Positions 8,583-18,432 of a DNA stretch of 64,000 nt are shown here, in pieces. A program made the position numbers and the translations under genes. Origin of the DNA: Saprospiraceae bacterium (GTDB lineage: Bacteria; Bacteroidota; Bacteroidia; Chitinophagales; Saprospiraceae). Where the stretch lies: NCBI GenBank assembly GCA_016715105.1, contig JADKBO010000059.1, positions 310,001 through 374,000 of the forward strand. Reading direction: 5' to 3'. Under the pieces are notes generated by a model, which had not been told where the DNA came from, searched no databases, and saw nothing but the letters and a program-made list of their open reading frames with translations. Within the stretch, counting starts at the first letter, position 1, and the number at the start of each line of letters is the position of its first letter.

Positions 8583-8939
8583 CTAATTAATATTATTTTT
8601 TGTTGCCTTAATTATTGCAGTAACTAATTTGATAATTTCTACTGCATCATTATTAATATTCTCAAACTGTTCTTGAGACAAATAATCGGTTGCTTTTAGG
8701 AGTTCCAGCCAGTAAATCGTTTCATTTATTTCCTTTTGAGCAATACCCATTTTATGTTTGAAATCATTTTTGGTTTCTGCATGTTCTGCTTCTCTGATCA
8801 TTGCTCCAACACTTGTACCACTTTTTAATAGTTGTTTAGAAAGCACAAATTCCCTTTTTTGATCACACAAAAATTGATAAAGCTTTACAATTTTTGTGGC
8901 AAACTCAAAACTTTTGTTTTTGACAATATTTTCTTTCAT
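8583..8939 (-). CDS. Four helix bundle protein (23S rRNA intervening-sequence protein family)
   Basis: The 118-residue, all-helical protein has the family pattern: SFEFATKIVKLYQFLCDQKR at the N-terminus, then LSKQLLKSGTSVGAMIREAE and an acidic-basic third helix with ETIYWLELLKATDYLSQEQF. These proteins were first found inside 23S rRNA intervening sequences, and relatives act as accessory (Avd-like) proteins of diversity-generating retroelements, but most are stand-alone genes of unknown role. No reverse transcriptase or template repeat is visible here. The gene is bracketed by inverted heptamer arrays (8479-8534 and 8991-9018), which suggests a small mobile or recombining unit. Confidence 0.9.
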   Translation of the reverse strand: MKENIVKNKSFEFATKIVKLYQFLCDQKREFVLSKQLLKSGTSVGAMIREAEHAETKNDFKHKMGIAQKEINETIYWLELLKATDYLSQEQFENINNDAVEIIKLVTAIIKATKNNIN

Positions 8940-8990
8940 TCATTAATCATTAAAATTAAGTTCATTTACCATTAATCTCTAACCATTTCA

Positions 8991-9027
8991 TTAACCATTA
9001 ACCATTAACCATTAATCATTTACCATT
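8991..9027 (-). repeat. TTAACCA heptamer array, right arm
   Basis: Three exact tandem copies of TTAACCA (8991-9011), a variant TTAATCA (9012-9018) and a further ACCATTAA (9020-9027) form the reverse complement of the left array. More degenerate ATTAA copies extend left to about 8941, immediately upstream of the four-helix-bundle start codon, so this arm also covers the promoter region of that gene. Confidence 0.8.
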
Positions 9028-9034
9028 AAATAAG

Positions 9035-9283
9035 TCATTCTTCCTCATCGTCAGCGTCCAGCCTTTCTACCAAATCCATAACCCACAATATTACTTTGGG
9101 GCTCAAGAATTTTGAGATACCAGCTTTGCGCTCAGCAGTTTTAAGGATATTGATGTTTTTGTAGCCAATGTTTCTTTCTTCGGCAAGGGCGATGTACTCA
9201 TCCCATTCGCTGCGAGAAATGATGTCGAAGTTTGCGCGTAGAATATCTACATCTGTAGGGTCTTGTAAATCGTAGGTGGGCAT
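9035..9283 (-). CDS. Conserved-looking small acidic protein of unknown function
   Basis: The 82-residue protein has no motif I recognise. It is soluble, helix-rich and ends in an acidic tail (DADDEEE). The segment DPTDVDILRANFDIISRSEW and the basic stretch GYKNINILKTAERKAG give it a composition like a real protein. It reads with normal codon use and starts with ATG at 9283. It lies between the heptamer array and the large FG-GAP gene. It could be a small regulator or adaptor, but no function is assigned. Confidence 0.6.
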   Translation of the reverse strand: MPTYDLQDPTDVDILRANFDIISRSEWDEYIALAEERNIGYKNINILKTAERKAGISKFLSPKVILWVMDLVERLDADDEEE

Positions 9284-9335
9284 TGGATTTTTTTGTTTTA
9301 AATATAATTTCTAATTGCTAGGTGTCAAATGTAGT

Positions 9336-12300
9336 CTATTGTAAGCACTTCAAACCAACTGCCTTTCCATCGTTTACCGTACATATGATGAGCTGTTCCT
9401 TTTTTAGGAATAAAGCGTCTCTTACATCTCCCAAAACCCAAAGGCCAATCTTTGCATTATCCATTGGCTGGAATCCTGATTTACCGTCGCCAATCAATAA
9501 TTGCCCAAAGGAACCATCTTGGGGCCCAACTAAAGACTCATTGGGATAAAAGTTGCCCAGAACAAGCAAATCTACATTTCCGTCTTTATTGAAATCTCCT
9601 GAAATAATTTTCGATGCCGGCGCTGTTTGAGCATCTAAAGGAAGTGCATTCAAAGTAAAATTGCCTTTGCCGTCATTTATAGCCACCATAGATCTCAATT
9701 CTGTGGCCGTAAATTTTTGAGCCCCCGCCAAGTCATTTTCAGTAAATAGTTCTCCAAAGCCAACTTTGGCGTAATCATCAAACGTTGTAAATCTTTTCTT
9801 GAACTGCACAATTTGACCAGTCAAGGTGCCTAGTGGATGCGCCGAAACTAATTTATCTTTGAGGTGTAATGCGTAAATGGGATCATAAACGCCATCGCCA
9901 TTGAAATCCTTTCCCATCAAATAAGCTGGCTTCATTTCATTGGTTTTGTACAAGCTGTTGAGACCTTCGTTGCCCAAGACCAAATCTTGATCACCATCAC
10001 TGTCTATATCCACTACTTCCAAACTTTTCCACCAACCAGATGGTAATCCCATCTCTCTGACAACAAATTCTCCATTTTCTTTAGCCAACAAAATGGGTTT
10101 TTGCCATTCCGCCAAAATGATCAGTTCCTTACTACCATCCTGATCGACATCTACCTCCTCAACCGCTGTAATCAACCCGTAGCTTTGTAATTGAGCCAAC
10201 CATTTTGTTTTTCCATCCATATATTTACCTCCTTCATTGATGAGGTATCGATGTGTCCCAAACATAGGAAACTGGCCAGCTTGGTGGTGATTGGTGATCA
10301 AAATGTCCATGTCTTTGTCGCTATCAAAGTCAAATAAAATTGCCTTTTGTGAGCAAACAATGATGTCTGGAAGAATGGCTTTTGAAATAAAAATCTGGTT
10401 TGCTGAGTTCTCAAAAAACAAGGGGGTGTAAGCTTCTTTGTTTTTGATTGCTACATCCGCTACTCCGGGAATCAACATGATGTCATCCAGGCCATCGCCA
10501 TTTCGGTCAAAAACAAGAAGATCACCTACTTCCATTTGTTGAGAAGCAATGATGGTCAGAGAATCAAATTTCCCAGCCGTAGTTTGGATGAATATTTGCG
10601 TAGGACTTCCTCGGTAAGCACCACCAATTACAAAATCGGTCAACGTGTCGCCATTGAAATTACCCGCCTTAATGACCGGTCCCTTTCTAGTCAACATTTT
10701 TTGCAACGTAGGCCTTACAAAAAAGTCCACATAATCTGATTCTTTATGATTGAATTGAATGATTCCTTCCGCTGAAACAAATAAAGGATTTTGGGGCGTT
10801 TCTTCCTTGTAAATAAAAGGCATTCCCCCTTTTTGCCACTCTACATTTACGATCGAATTGGCTTTTAATCCCTGGACTTTTTGTGCACTTTGGTCGGGCC
10901 AAAATATTTGTAAGCTATCTATAATGCTGTCATTGCCAAGACCAAAAATCATTTCCTTTCCCATACTGGATAAAAAGCCTCTTACAGGATAATTTTCCAA
11001 AACTTGTGACATTCCCTTTTGCCAAAGGACCACCTTAGCTCCAATTGCTTGAGCGTTCTGCGGGCTTCCTTTCAATTTGACAGACAAAAAATGTCCATTT
11101 TCAATTTTATTTTCATACAAAAAGGCTTCATCATCTATATTATTTACCACCAAATCGAGATCACCGTCATTATCCAAATCCCCATATGCCGCACCATTTG
11201 AATAAGAAAGATCATTCAAGCCCCATTTGGCAGAAACGTCTTCAAAAGGCCCGTTTTTATGGGCTTTGAATGCATAATTATATAGTTTCACTTCTGGTAT
11301 CTGGTCTACAAATTCCTTTCTAAATTTTTCTTGAGCAGATTTATCACCAAAGATGTTTTGATTTTTATAATAATTGATAAAATCCAAGTCAGTCACATTT
11401 TTTCTATACCCATTGCTTACATGGATATCTTTCATACCATCCAGGTCAAAATCAGCAAGCAAAACACTCCAGCTCCAGTCCGTACAGGCTACACCATACA
11501 TCAAACCTCGCTCACTGAATATAGGCTTTGATGCTATCTCTCCCATGTTGAGTTGCAGAGAATTGCGCATGTACTGCTTATGATATTTATATCTTTCTGA
11601 AGTGCTGGTGCTCTTTTTTTGATAATCATCCCGAGCGATCATCTTTTTTTGTCTCAAGTTGTCTTCGGGCAACATGTCGAGTTGCAGGATATCTACTCGT
11701 TGGTCATTGTTGAGATCTGCAGCATCTATTCCCATACCAAACATACTGGTGTGACCTGTAGCAGATTTGACGATGTTGATAAAACCTTTGCCTTGATCAT
11801 TGAGATATAGTATGTCATTACTCAAAAAATCATTTGAAGCATAAATGTCTGTATAGCCATCATTATTAAAATCAGCTAATGAAATGCCTAGGCCCAATCC
11901 TTCAAAAGTGATTCCTTTGGCTAATGAAACATCTTTGAAAATGGCAATGCCGTTTTCATTTTGACCAGTATTTTCAAACAATTTATCGGAAGACGGAAAC
12001 GAGCCATCATCAACTCTCGGTCTGATTGTATTTGGATTGACATCATCTGGAGCAGAATTGAGCATGTAAACGTCTAGGTCACCGTCCTTATCATAGTCAA
12101 AAAAAGCAGTTTGTGTTGTAAATCCAGCGTAATCCAAGCCATAATCGGCTGCTTGATCTTTGAATGAAACGGGATTGGTTTTTTGATTGATGTAAAATTT
12201 ATTTTTGGAGTTTTTGATTCCTGAATGAGAGGCCATCGATAAATAAATATCTGGCCAGCCGTCGTTATTGATGTCTACAATAGAAATACCGGTCATCCAT

Positions 12301-12635
12301 CCCCCATTGGTTAAACCAGAAGAAGCTGAGGCATTTTCAAAAACAAATTTGCCCTTATTAATGTATAACTCTGGGTTCTTTTGGTTTGAGGTAAAGCAAA
12401 TATCATTCAATCCATCATTGTTAAAATCGCCAATGCCTACTCCTCCCCCATTGTAGTAATTCGTAAAATTAAAGACATTGACGCCATCCCATTCTTCTAT
12501 TTGGTTTTTGAAATGAATATTGGAATGACTGGATTTGATTTTTTGAAATAAAACGGGGCTTGACTTTTTACATCCTGATGCAAAAGCCATCAAGATGAGT
12601 AGTGCTAAAAATATTCTTGACATTTTGGAAGCCAT
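9336..12635 (-). CDS. Large FG-GAP/VCBS-repeat lipoprotein with ASPIC/UnbV domain (CRTAC1-like)
   Basis: The 1099-residue protein has a lipobox (MAFASGCKK, Cys about residue 22), then at least a dozen calcium-loop repeats of the D-x-[ND]-x-DG-x-x-D type, such as DFNNDGLNDI, DINNDGWPDI, DYDKDGDLDV, DLDNDGDLDL and DFNKDGNVDL. An ASPIC/UnbV-like segment lies near the middle (IGAKVVLWQKG to LQIFWPDQS). Two propellers on either side of it are likely. Proteins of this type commonly sit beside SusC/SusD pairs in Bacteroidota and are surface-exposed, with a probable binding role. Here it is 215 bases downstream of SusD, behind a terminator, so it may have its own promoter. Confidence 0.88.
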   Translation of the reverse strand: MASKMSRIFLALLILMAFASGCKKSSPVLFQKIKSSHSNIHFKNQIEEWDGVNVFNFTNYYNGGGVGIGDFNNDGLNDICFTSNQKNPELYINKGKFVFENASASSGLTNGGWMTGISIVDINNDGWPDIYLSMASHSGIKNSKNKFYINQKTNPVSFKDQAADYGLDYAGFTTQTAFFDYDKDGDLDVYMLNSAPDDVNPNTIRPRVDDGSFPSSDKLFENTGQNENGIAIFKDVSLAKGITFEGLGLGISLADFNNDGYTDIYASNDFLSNDILYLNDQGKGFINIVKSATGHTSMFGMGIDAADLNNDQRVDILQLDMLPEDNLRQKKMIARDDYQKKSTSTSERYKYHKQYMRNSLQLNMGEIASKPIFSERGLMYGVACTDWSWSVLLADFDLDGMKDIHVSNGYRKNVTDLDFINYYKNQNIFGDKSAQEKFRKEFVDQIPEVKLYNYAFKAHKNGPFEDVSAKWGLNDLSYSNGAAYGDLDNDGDLDLVVNNIDDEAFLYENKIENGHFLSVKLKGSPQNAQAIGAKVVLWQKGMSQVLENYPVRGFLSSMGKEMIFGLGNDSIIDSLQIFWPDQSAQKVQGLKANSIVNVEWQKGGMPFIYKEETPQNPLFVSAEGIIQFNHKESDYVDFFVRPTLQKMLTRKGPVIKAGNFNGDTLTDFVIGGAYRGSPTQIFIQTTAGKFDSLTIIASQQMEVGDLLVFDRNGDGLDDIMLIPGVADVAIKNKEAYTPLFFENSANQIFISKAILPDIIVCSQKAILFDFDSDKDMDILITNHHQAGQFPMFGTHRYLINEGGKYMDGKTKWLAQLQSYGLITAVEEVDVDQDGSKELIILAEWQKPILLAKENGEFVVREMGLPSGWWKSLEVVDIDSDGDQDLVLGNEGLNSLYKTNEMKPAYLMGKDFNGDGVYDPIYALHLKDKLVSAHPLGTLTGQIVQFKKRFTTFDDYAKVGFGELFTENDLAGAQKFTATELRSMVAINDGKGNFTLNALPLDAQTAPASKIISGDFNKDGNVDLLVLGNFYPNESLVGPQDGSFGQLLIGDGKSGFQPMDNAKIGLWVLGDVRDALFLKKEQLIICTVNDGKAVGLKCLQ

Positions 12636-12730
12636 TTTTGATAAAAAGCTCCATAAAGAAAAATGGAATTTCTATAGTGGAGTTTATTTTGGTTGATTTC
12701 AATATATACTAACTAAGATACTCTGATGAG

Positions 12731-12738
12731 CAAACGTA
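12731..12738 (-). promoter_or_regulatory. Possible -7 box for the FG-GAP lipoprotein gene
   Basis: On the minus strand TACGTTTG matches TAnnTTTG about 95 bases before the start codon. The best TTTTG element upstream is at a spacing (27 bases) longer than usual, so only the -7 box is supported. Confidence 0.3.
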
Positions 12739-12814
12739 ATCATTTTTAGTGGCTTTGAGTATTCTCAAAACTTGCTTTTATCTAAAGTTGAATCTAAAGA
12801 GTAAAACTAAAAAG

Positions 12815-12842
12815 AGAGGCCTTCAAAAAATTGAAGGCCTCC
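12815..12842 (-). terminator. Intrinsic terminator after the SusC-SusD operon
   Basis: GAGGCCTTCA (12816-12825) pairs perfectly with TGAAGGCCTC (12832-12841); one more A-T pair leaves a four-base loop. In the minus-strand transcript the hairpin comes nine bases after the SusD stop codon and is followed by TCTTTTTAGTTTT, a good U tract. Confidence 0.85.
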
Positions 12843-12850
12843 ATGTGTTT

Positions 12851-14398
12851 TTAATATCCCGGATTTTGATCTCCTTGATCCATATTTGGATTGTTATCTA
12901 GTTCTGTTTGTGGTATTGGCACAAGTTCGTGTTTGTTAGCTTGGAAGTAAGAAATTGGCTCACCGTTCAATTTTCCATGCTTTCTCCAACGAAGGATGTC
13001 AAAGTTTCTCACTTGCTCACCTGCCAACTCAACTTGTCTTTCACGTTGAATAGCTGCTCTTAACTGAGCTTGAGTACCTGTAGGTATATTAGCAGTAGGA
13101 ATTGGAGGCATCTCAATACCTGGCCTTGCTCTTACTTGATTTACCAAAGCAATAGCAGCCGCAGAGTTACCAAGTTCATTTTCGCATTCTGCCAACATAA
13201 GCAATACATCTGCATATCTCATCACTCTAAGGTTGATACCAGACTGCTGATTTGCAGCTGCACTCTTATACATAATGGTATACTTCTTCCATGATACTTT
13301 TTGAGTTGCTCCTCTTACTGTAGAAGTTTGACCTTGTACTTGTTCGTCTGTAAGGGTAAGCGCACCATTGTTATATTTGTCACCTGCTACATAGAAGGTA
13401 TGTTGGAATCTAGGATCACTTTTTGCATCACCTTTATCAACATGTTCGTATGTATTCAATAACTTATTGGAAGGAATCAAGTTTCTCCAAGCAATAGGAG
13501 CATATTCTTGTGAACGTACAGTTTCTTCTTGAACAGCAGCTCCGTCACCGTCACCACCCCAGTTAAATGCACCGTTTGAAGATGCATATACGATCTCAAA
13601 AATAGATTCAACACCAAATTCTCCTTCTTCTACAGAATTTAAAGAGTAATCAGGTGCTAATGAATAAGTACCTGAGCTTACAATTTTCTGCAATTCAGTC
13701 TTAGCGGAATTGTAATCACCTTTTTGTAAATAAACTCTAGCTAATAATGTAAGCGCTGCACCTTTGGTAGCTCTACCTCTGTCTGCAGCTGCATAAGTTG
13801 CTGGAAGATTAGCTTCAGCAAATTTAAGATCATCAATACAAACAGCATACATTTCATCAGCTGAAGATCTTCCTGCGCTTCCATCTACTGACTCAACGAA
13901 AGAAGTATAAAGTGGACCTCCACCAAAAACGGTAGCCAATTCATAATAAGCCCAAGCTCTCATAAATCTAGCTTCGCCAATCAATCTGTTTTTCAATGTT
14001 TCAGAAATTGCAGTAGTTGGCACATCTGGACCTTTCGCAATGATCACATTGGCTCTGTGTATCGTACGATACCAACCAGTCCAGTTGGCAACAGAAACAC
14101 CATTTCCTGGATCATGCACACCATTGAGCATTTGAGCCCTGTGAGCCTCCAACTGACCACCACCAGTAGCAACATCATCTCCTCTCATGTCATGTAGAAA
14201 GAAATACTCTCTAGATCCCAAGTTTGGACCTTGTACTAATGCGTAAATAGCATTCACACCAGCTGTTAATTCAGCGGCATTGTTAAAATAGGTATCAAAA
14301 GTTACCCCGTTGGGGTTTAGTTTATTTAGATCTTCCTCGTTGCAGCTTACTGCAAAAACCATGAGGAAAACTGTGCTTAGTAATAATATTTTTTTCAT
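12851..14398 (-). CDS. SusD/RagB family nutrient-binding outer membrane lipoprotein
   Basis: The 515-residue protein has a lipobox (FAVSCNEED, Cys about residue 19) and the SusD pattern: FDTYFNNAAELTAGVNAIYA near the N-terminus, LIGEARFMRAWAYYELATVF (SusD-like N-domain TPR helices), a mid region KGAALTLLARVYLQKGDYNS, and the C-terminal RagB/SusD part with LRVMRYADVLLMLAECENEL and IQRERQVELAGEQVRNFDIL. It would sit as a lid on the SusC-like transporter encoded 12 bases upstream in the same operon. The ligand is unknown, as no polysaccharide-degrading enzyme adjoins the pair. Confidence 0.95.
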   Translation of the reverse strand: MKKILLLSTVFLMVFAVSCNEEDLNKLNPNGVTFDTYFNNAAELTAGVNAIYALVQGPNLGSREYFFLHDMRGDDVATGGGQLEAHRAQMLNGVHDPGNGVSVANWTGWYRTIHRANVIIAKGPDVPTTAISETLKNRLIGEARFMRAWAYYELATVFGGGPLYTSFVESVDGSAGRSSADEMYAVCIDDLKFAEANLPATYAAADRGRATKGAALTLLARVYLQKGDYNSAKTELQKIVSSGTYSLAPDYSLNSVEEGEFGVESIFEIVYASSNGAFNWGGDGDGAAVQEETVRSQEYAPIAWRNLIPSNKLLNTYEHVDKGDAKSDPRFQHTFYVAGDKYNNGALTLTDEQVQGQTSTVRGATQKVSWKKYTIMYKSAAANQQSGINLRVMRYADVLLMLAECENELGNSAAAIALVNQVRARPGIEMPPIPTANIPTGTQAQLRAAIQRERQVELAGEQVRNFDILRWRKHGKLNGEPISYFQANKHELVPIPQTELDNNPNMDQGDQNPGY

Positions 14399-14410
14399 TT
14401 TATTTAATGT

Positions 14411-17400
14411 TTAGAAGCCAAGATTTAAACCAAATAATATTGTTCTAGCTTGTGGATAAGTTCCAAAATCTACTCCACCTACGATTTCTGGGTCATAACC
14501 AGTATACTTAGTAAGTGTCAATAAGTTTTGTGATGAAACATACACACGTAGTCTTTCAACAACGTTTCCTGTCAAGTTTTTCATAGAACTGGCAGGGAAA
14601 GTATAACCAATACTTAAGTTTTTGATCCTCATATATGAGCCATCTTCCAAAAATCTGTCAGAAGTTCTAGCATTACCGTTTGGATCACCACTTATTGCTC
14701 TTGGCACGTCTGTATCTGTATTGGTAGGAGTCCATGCATTTAATACATCAGTTGTAGCATTAAACAAACGCAACATACCTTGACCAATTACCTTTGTTCC
14801 GTTGTAAACTTTGTTTCCTTGTACTCCTTGTAGGTACATAGTGAAATCAAAGTTTTTGAAATTACCAGCCCAGTTCAAACCATATGAGAACTTAGGTAAG
14901 ATGCTTCCAAGAAATGTTCTGTCATCAGCTGTAATTTTACCGTCTCCGTTTAAATCAGCAAATTTGATATCACCAGGTCTTGTATTAGCATTAATATAAA
15001 AACCACCATCTGTTGCTTTAGCATTCAAAGCATCGATTTCTGCTTGTGACTGGAAAATGCCTGCTACTTGCCAACCAAAGAAAGAGTTGATAGGTTCACC
15101 AACTTGTGTTCTGGTGATTGCAAATCCACCAAAGTCCGCATTTGCTCCACCATCAATGGTAGCATTTGGAGTTGCCAAACTTTCTACATTGTTTCTTGTG
15201 ATGTCAAATGTACCAGTAAGTGCAAAGTTGAAATCGTCACCTTTTCTGAAATTGTAGGTCAATGCTGTTTCAAAACCTTTATTTCTCATTGCGCCAACGT
15301 TTGCAAGTGGAGAACCACTATAACCAATTGATAATGGAACAGGAACGTTTAACAATAGACCATCAGTATATCTTTCATAAAATTCTGCACTTAGGTCAAA
15401 TTTACTATCAAAAACAGACAAGTCAACACCGATGTTGGTCATTGTAGTAACCTCCCAGCTAAGTGCTGTATTTCCAAGTGAGTTAAAATAAGAACCCAAT
15501 GTTGCTGTATTATTGAAAGGATATTGAGTATTATTAGCTTGAACAAGCGGCTGCCATTGGTAATCACCCAATCCGTTGTTTCCACTTTGTCCATAACTAC
15601 CTCTAATTTTTAATTCGCTGATTGCTGTTACATCTTCCATGAAAGATTCTTCACTTACTCTCCAACCTAAAGAGATCGCAGGGAAAGTACCCCACTTTCT
15701 TCCTGGAGCAAATTTTGATGAACCATCTCTTCTCACAGAAGCACCCAATAAATATTTATCATCATATGCGTAGTTTAATCTACCTACATAAGAGAACAAA
15801 ACATTCTCACTTAAGTTTGAACTAGATGTTGGGTTTGAAGTACCATTTAATGTTTTAATGTTATTATCTGGTCTTTGTCCGCCTGCATTTACTGAAATAT
15901 TTCTTGCATTCTGACGCTCAGCAACACCCAGTACATTTACACTGTGTTTGTTGAATGTCTTATTGAATGTAAGAGAGTTTGTGAAAACTGATGAGAAAAA
16001 CTGGCCTCTGTTATCGTTTAACTGAGCAGCCAAACGTGAACGGTTTCCATCGTTATAAATTGGTAAGAAACCACTAAATCTACTGTAAGCAAAATCACCA
16101 CCCGCAGTAAATCTGTAAGTAAGATAATCAGTGAATTTAATGTCTGTGAAGAGCGTTCCAACTAATTTCACACCATTGTCGATTTGATCTTTTTGCTCCT
16201 GATCCGCAATTCTCATTGGGTTTTCAGGGTCAGTAGCATCCAAACCTTGAGCAGTAGTACTGTATCCACCAACTTTAGTAGGGTCAGTTACTGGCCAGTA
16301 TGGAGTCATACGCATAGTGTTCATCAATAAACTACGTCCACCACCTGCTCTTTCTTGAACACGCTTAGTTGTTGTTGCCATTAAAGTTTGTCCAAAAGAG
16401 AAATACTTATTGATTTTGTGGTCAGAGTTCACTCTAAAGCTTTTTCTGTCAAAACTAGTAAATGGCATGATACCATCTTGCTTGAAGTAACCTATTGATG
16501 TATAAAATCTTGATCTCTCATTACCACCAGAAAGTGATAATTGATTATCAGTCATTCCAGCTGGATTAAACATCACATCTTGCCAATCAGTGTCTGTTTG
16601 TGCAAAAGTGGTGGTTGCTCCTTCATAAATTGGAACGTCCATGTTATTGAACCTTCCTGGGATTGGTTGACCTGAAGCTGTAAGTAAAGCAGTACCATAT
16701 TGTCTGTATTGCTCACTATTGAGTAAGTCCAAAGTCTTCCATGCACTTTGAGTTCCATAATAAGTATCAAAGTTGATTTGAACTTTACCTGCTTTACCAG
16801 TTTTTGTTGTGATCAATACAACACCATTTGCAGCTCTTGAACCATAAATTGCAGCAGAGGCTGCATCTTTCAATACTTCTATTGACTCAATGTCTTTAGG
16901 GTCAATGTTGTTTAGTGCTCCTTGTGGCACACCGTCTACTACGTACAATGGATCTGATCCAATACTGATTGAACCGATACCTCTGATTCTCACTCTTGGG
17001 TCAGAACCTGGGCTACCACCATTGGTGATGGATACTCCCGGTACTCTACCTTGAATGGCTTGTGTAACACTTCCTACAGGTAAGGCTTTGATATCCTTTG
17101 ACTGTACTGAAGAAACTGCACCTGTGATGGAAGTCCTTTTTTGAGTTCCATAACCAACTACGACTACTTCTTCCAATGCTTCAGCGTCTTCTGCCAAAAC
17201 AATATTGATAGAATTACGACCAGCGATCGATTCTTCTATTGTAGTGTAACCAATGAAACTAAAAATGAGTACATCACTTGCTGATGTATTACCAATTGAA
17301 TACTTGCCGTCAATATCGGTGACGGTACCATTTGATGAATTTTTTACCAATACTGTAACACCTATCATCGGATCTCCGTCTGGGGTTGTTACCGTACCGC

Positions 17401-17509
17401 TAACTTGTGCAAAAATGCCAGAAATTGGCAAGAAAAGGGCTAGAAAAACTCCTATAATTTTACACCTATATAGGAAAGGTGGTTTTAAATGTTGTGTAGC
17501 TTTTAACAT
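14411..17509 (-). CDS. SusC/RagA family TonB-linked outer membrane transporter
   Basis: The 1032-residue protein has a signal peptide (cut near IFAQ, residue 35), a carboxypeptidase-like regulatory domain (VSGTVTTPDGDPMIGVTVLV), a TonB-box-like VVVVGYGTQKR, a plug domain with the SusC signature IRGIGSISIGSDPLYVVDGV and SIEVLKDAASAAIYGSRAAN, and a beta-barrel ending in an aromatic residue (LNLGF). Length and order are normal for the family. It forms the energy-coupled import channel with the SusD-like protein. The leader upstream (17510-17958) is AT-rich with no regulator gene beside it. Confidence 0.95.
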   Translation of the reverse strand: MLKATQHLKPPFLYRCKIIGVFLALFLPISGIFAQVSGTVTTPDGDPMIGVTVLVKNSSNGTVTDIDGKYSIGNTSASDVLIFSFIGYTTIEESIAGRNSINIVLAEDAEALEEVVVVGYGTQKRTSITGAVSSVQSKDIKALPVGSVTQAIQGRVPGVSITNGGSPGSDPRVRIRGIGSISIGSDPLYVVDGVPQGALNNIDPKDIESIEVLKDAASAAIYGSRAANGVVLITTKTGKAGKVQINFDTYYGTQSAWKTLDLLNSEQYRQYGTALLTASGQPIPGRFNNMDVPIYEGATTTFAQTDTDWQDVMFNPAGMTDNQLSLSGGNERSRFYTSIGYFKQDGIMPFTSFDRKSFRVNSDHKINKYFSFGQTLMATTTKRVQERAGGGRSLLMNTMRMTPYWPVTDPTKVGGYSTTAQGLDATDPENPMRIADQEQKDQIDNGVKLVGTLFTDIKFTDYLTYRFTAGGDFAYSRFSGFLPIYNDGNRSRLAAQLNDNRGQFFSSVFTNSLTFNKTFNKHSVNVLGVAERQNARNISVNAGGQRPDNNIKTLNGTSNPTSSSNLSENVLFSYVGRLNYAYDDKYLLGASVRRDGSSKFAPGRKWGTFPAISLGWRVSEESFMEDVTAISELKIRGSYGQSGNNGLGDYQWQPLVQANNTQYPFNNTATLGSYFNSLGNTALSWEVTTMTNIGVDLSVFDSKFDLSAEFYERYTDGLLLNVPVPLSIGYSGSPLANVGAMRNKGFETALTYNFRKGDDFNFALTGTFDITRNNVESLATPNATIDGGANADFGGFAITRTQVGEPINSFFGWQVAGIFQSQAEIDALNAKATDGGFYINANTRPGDIKFADLNGDGKITADDRTFLGSILPKFSYGLNWAGNFKNFDFTMYLQGVQGNKVYNGTKVIGQGMLRLFNATTDVLNAWTPTNTDTDVPRAISGDPNGNARTSDRFLEDGSYMRIKNLSIGYTFPASSMKNLTGNVVERLRVYVSSQNLLTLTKYTGYDPEIVGGVDFGTYPQARTILFGLNLGF

Positions 17510-17958
17510 AAAAAATGATTTGATTTGAATAATATTAAAATGTTAACGAATGTCATTAACGTTTTGTTAAGTGTAAAAGTAACATTTATTATTTTTTTTT
17601 CAATTATTAATGAGAAAAGTAATAAAAAAAATATGACCCAAAACCATATAATTCCTTCTTACAGCTGATTCTCAAGAATATAATAAAGAAAGTGCACTTG
17701 AATGTAAAATATAAAATCGAAAATTTCACATTTTTTAGAGCTATTCGTTAAAATATTAACAACGCCATACCATAATTCGGAAAAGCCAATTTTCTTAACA
17801 ATTGGAAGATTTTAACACAAGCTAAAAAATTAAAATTTTGCCTTTGTTGAGGCTTATAAATCATTTAGTAATAAAGCAAGGAGCTCGCATATTCTGACTA
17901 ATATAATCATTATAAAGGGATATGTTTTGGGCTTTGGAGGTAATCCAGATGGAATAGA
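17510..17958. other. AT-rich intergenic region upstream of the SusC operon
   Basis: This 449-base stretch has no convincing gene. Near the SusC start it holds several TTAAC/GTTAA words (for example GTTAACG, CATTAACG and TTTGTTAAG between 17541 and 17572) that may belong to a promoter or operator. I found no TAnnTTTG box in a useful position. Confidence 0.4.
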
Positions 17959-18432
17959 TCAAGTACTAGCCTTGAAGCTGAATTTACTTTGTAATAAGTA
18001 ACTGTAAATCACAGTAATTAAAATGGTAAGCATTCTGGAAGGTGTTGGATAAAAGCCAAGCACATCTACAAATAATTTCAAACAAATGTAACTGAGCAAC
18101 ATCGCTCCAAGTCCAACTATGAGGTATCTGAAAAATTGGACAGATGCCCCAAGTGTAGAATCCTGAAAAGTGATGTACTTGTTGAGCAAAAAACCGGTTG
18201 TAAACGTGATGGGAAAAACAAAAAACAAGGAAGCAATGTGTGGACTCAAAACTAAAAAATACAAATCCACATTTTGTTTGGCAAATATAAAATGGTAGAA
18301 TACAAAATAAAGCAGAATGTCAAATACCAGATTCCCCCCACCACAAACGGCGTACCTGTAGGTTTTCAGCGGCATGAACTTTCTAAAAATGAAATAGAAA
18401 GTATCTATAAAATTGGTGAGAAAATTTATCAT
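17959..18432 (-). CDS. GtrA-like family membrane protein
   Basis: The 157-residue protein has four predicted membrane helices and the GtrA/DPMS pattern: YAVCGGGNLVFDILLYFVFY, a second helix with FPITFTTGFLLNKYITFQDS (the family motif NF/Y-x-x-N-x-x-x-TF) and RYLIVGLGAMLLSYICLKLF. GtrA proteins are thought to help move lipid-linked sugars across the inner membrane or to assist glycosyltransferases. No glycosyltransferase is adjacent, so the partner is unknown. Upstream lie three 40-bp-spaced dyads. Confidence 0.85.
   Translation of the reverse strand: MINFLTNFIDTFYFIFRKFMPLKTYRYAVCGGGNLVFDILLYFVFYHFIFAKQNVDLYFLVLSPHIASLFFVFPITFTTGFLLNKYITFQDSTLGASVQFFRYLIVGLGAMLLSYICLKLFVDVLGFYPTPSRMLTILITVIYSYLLQSKFSFKAST

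Noticed and set aside
8583..8939. Diversity-generating retroelement accessory gene
   Set aside because: The protein is related to Avd-like four-helix bundles, but no reverse transcriptase, template or variable repeat is present nearby.
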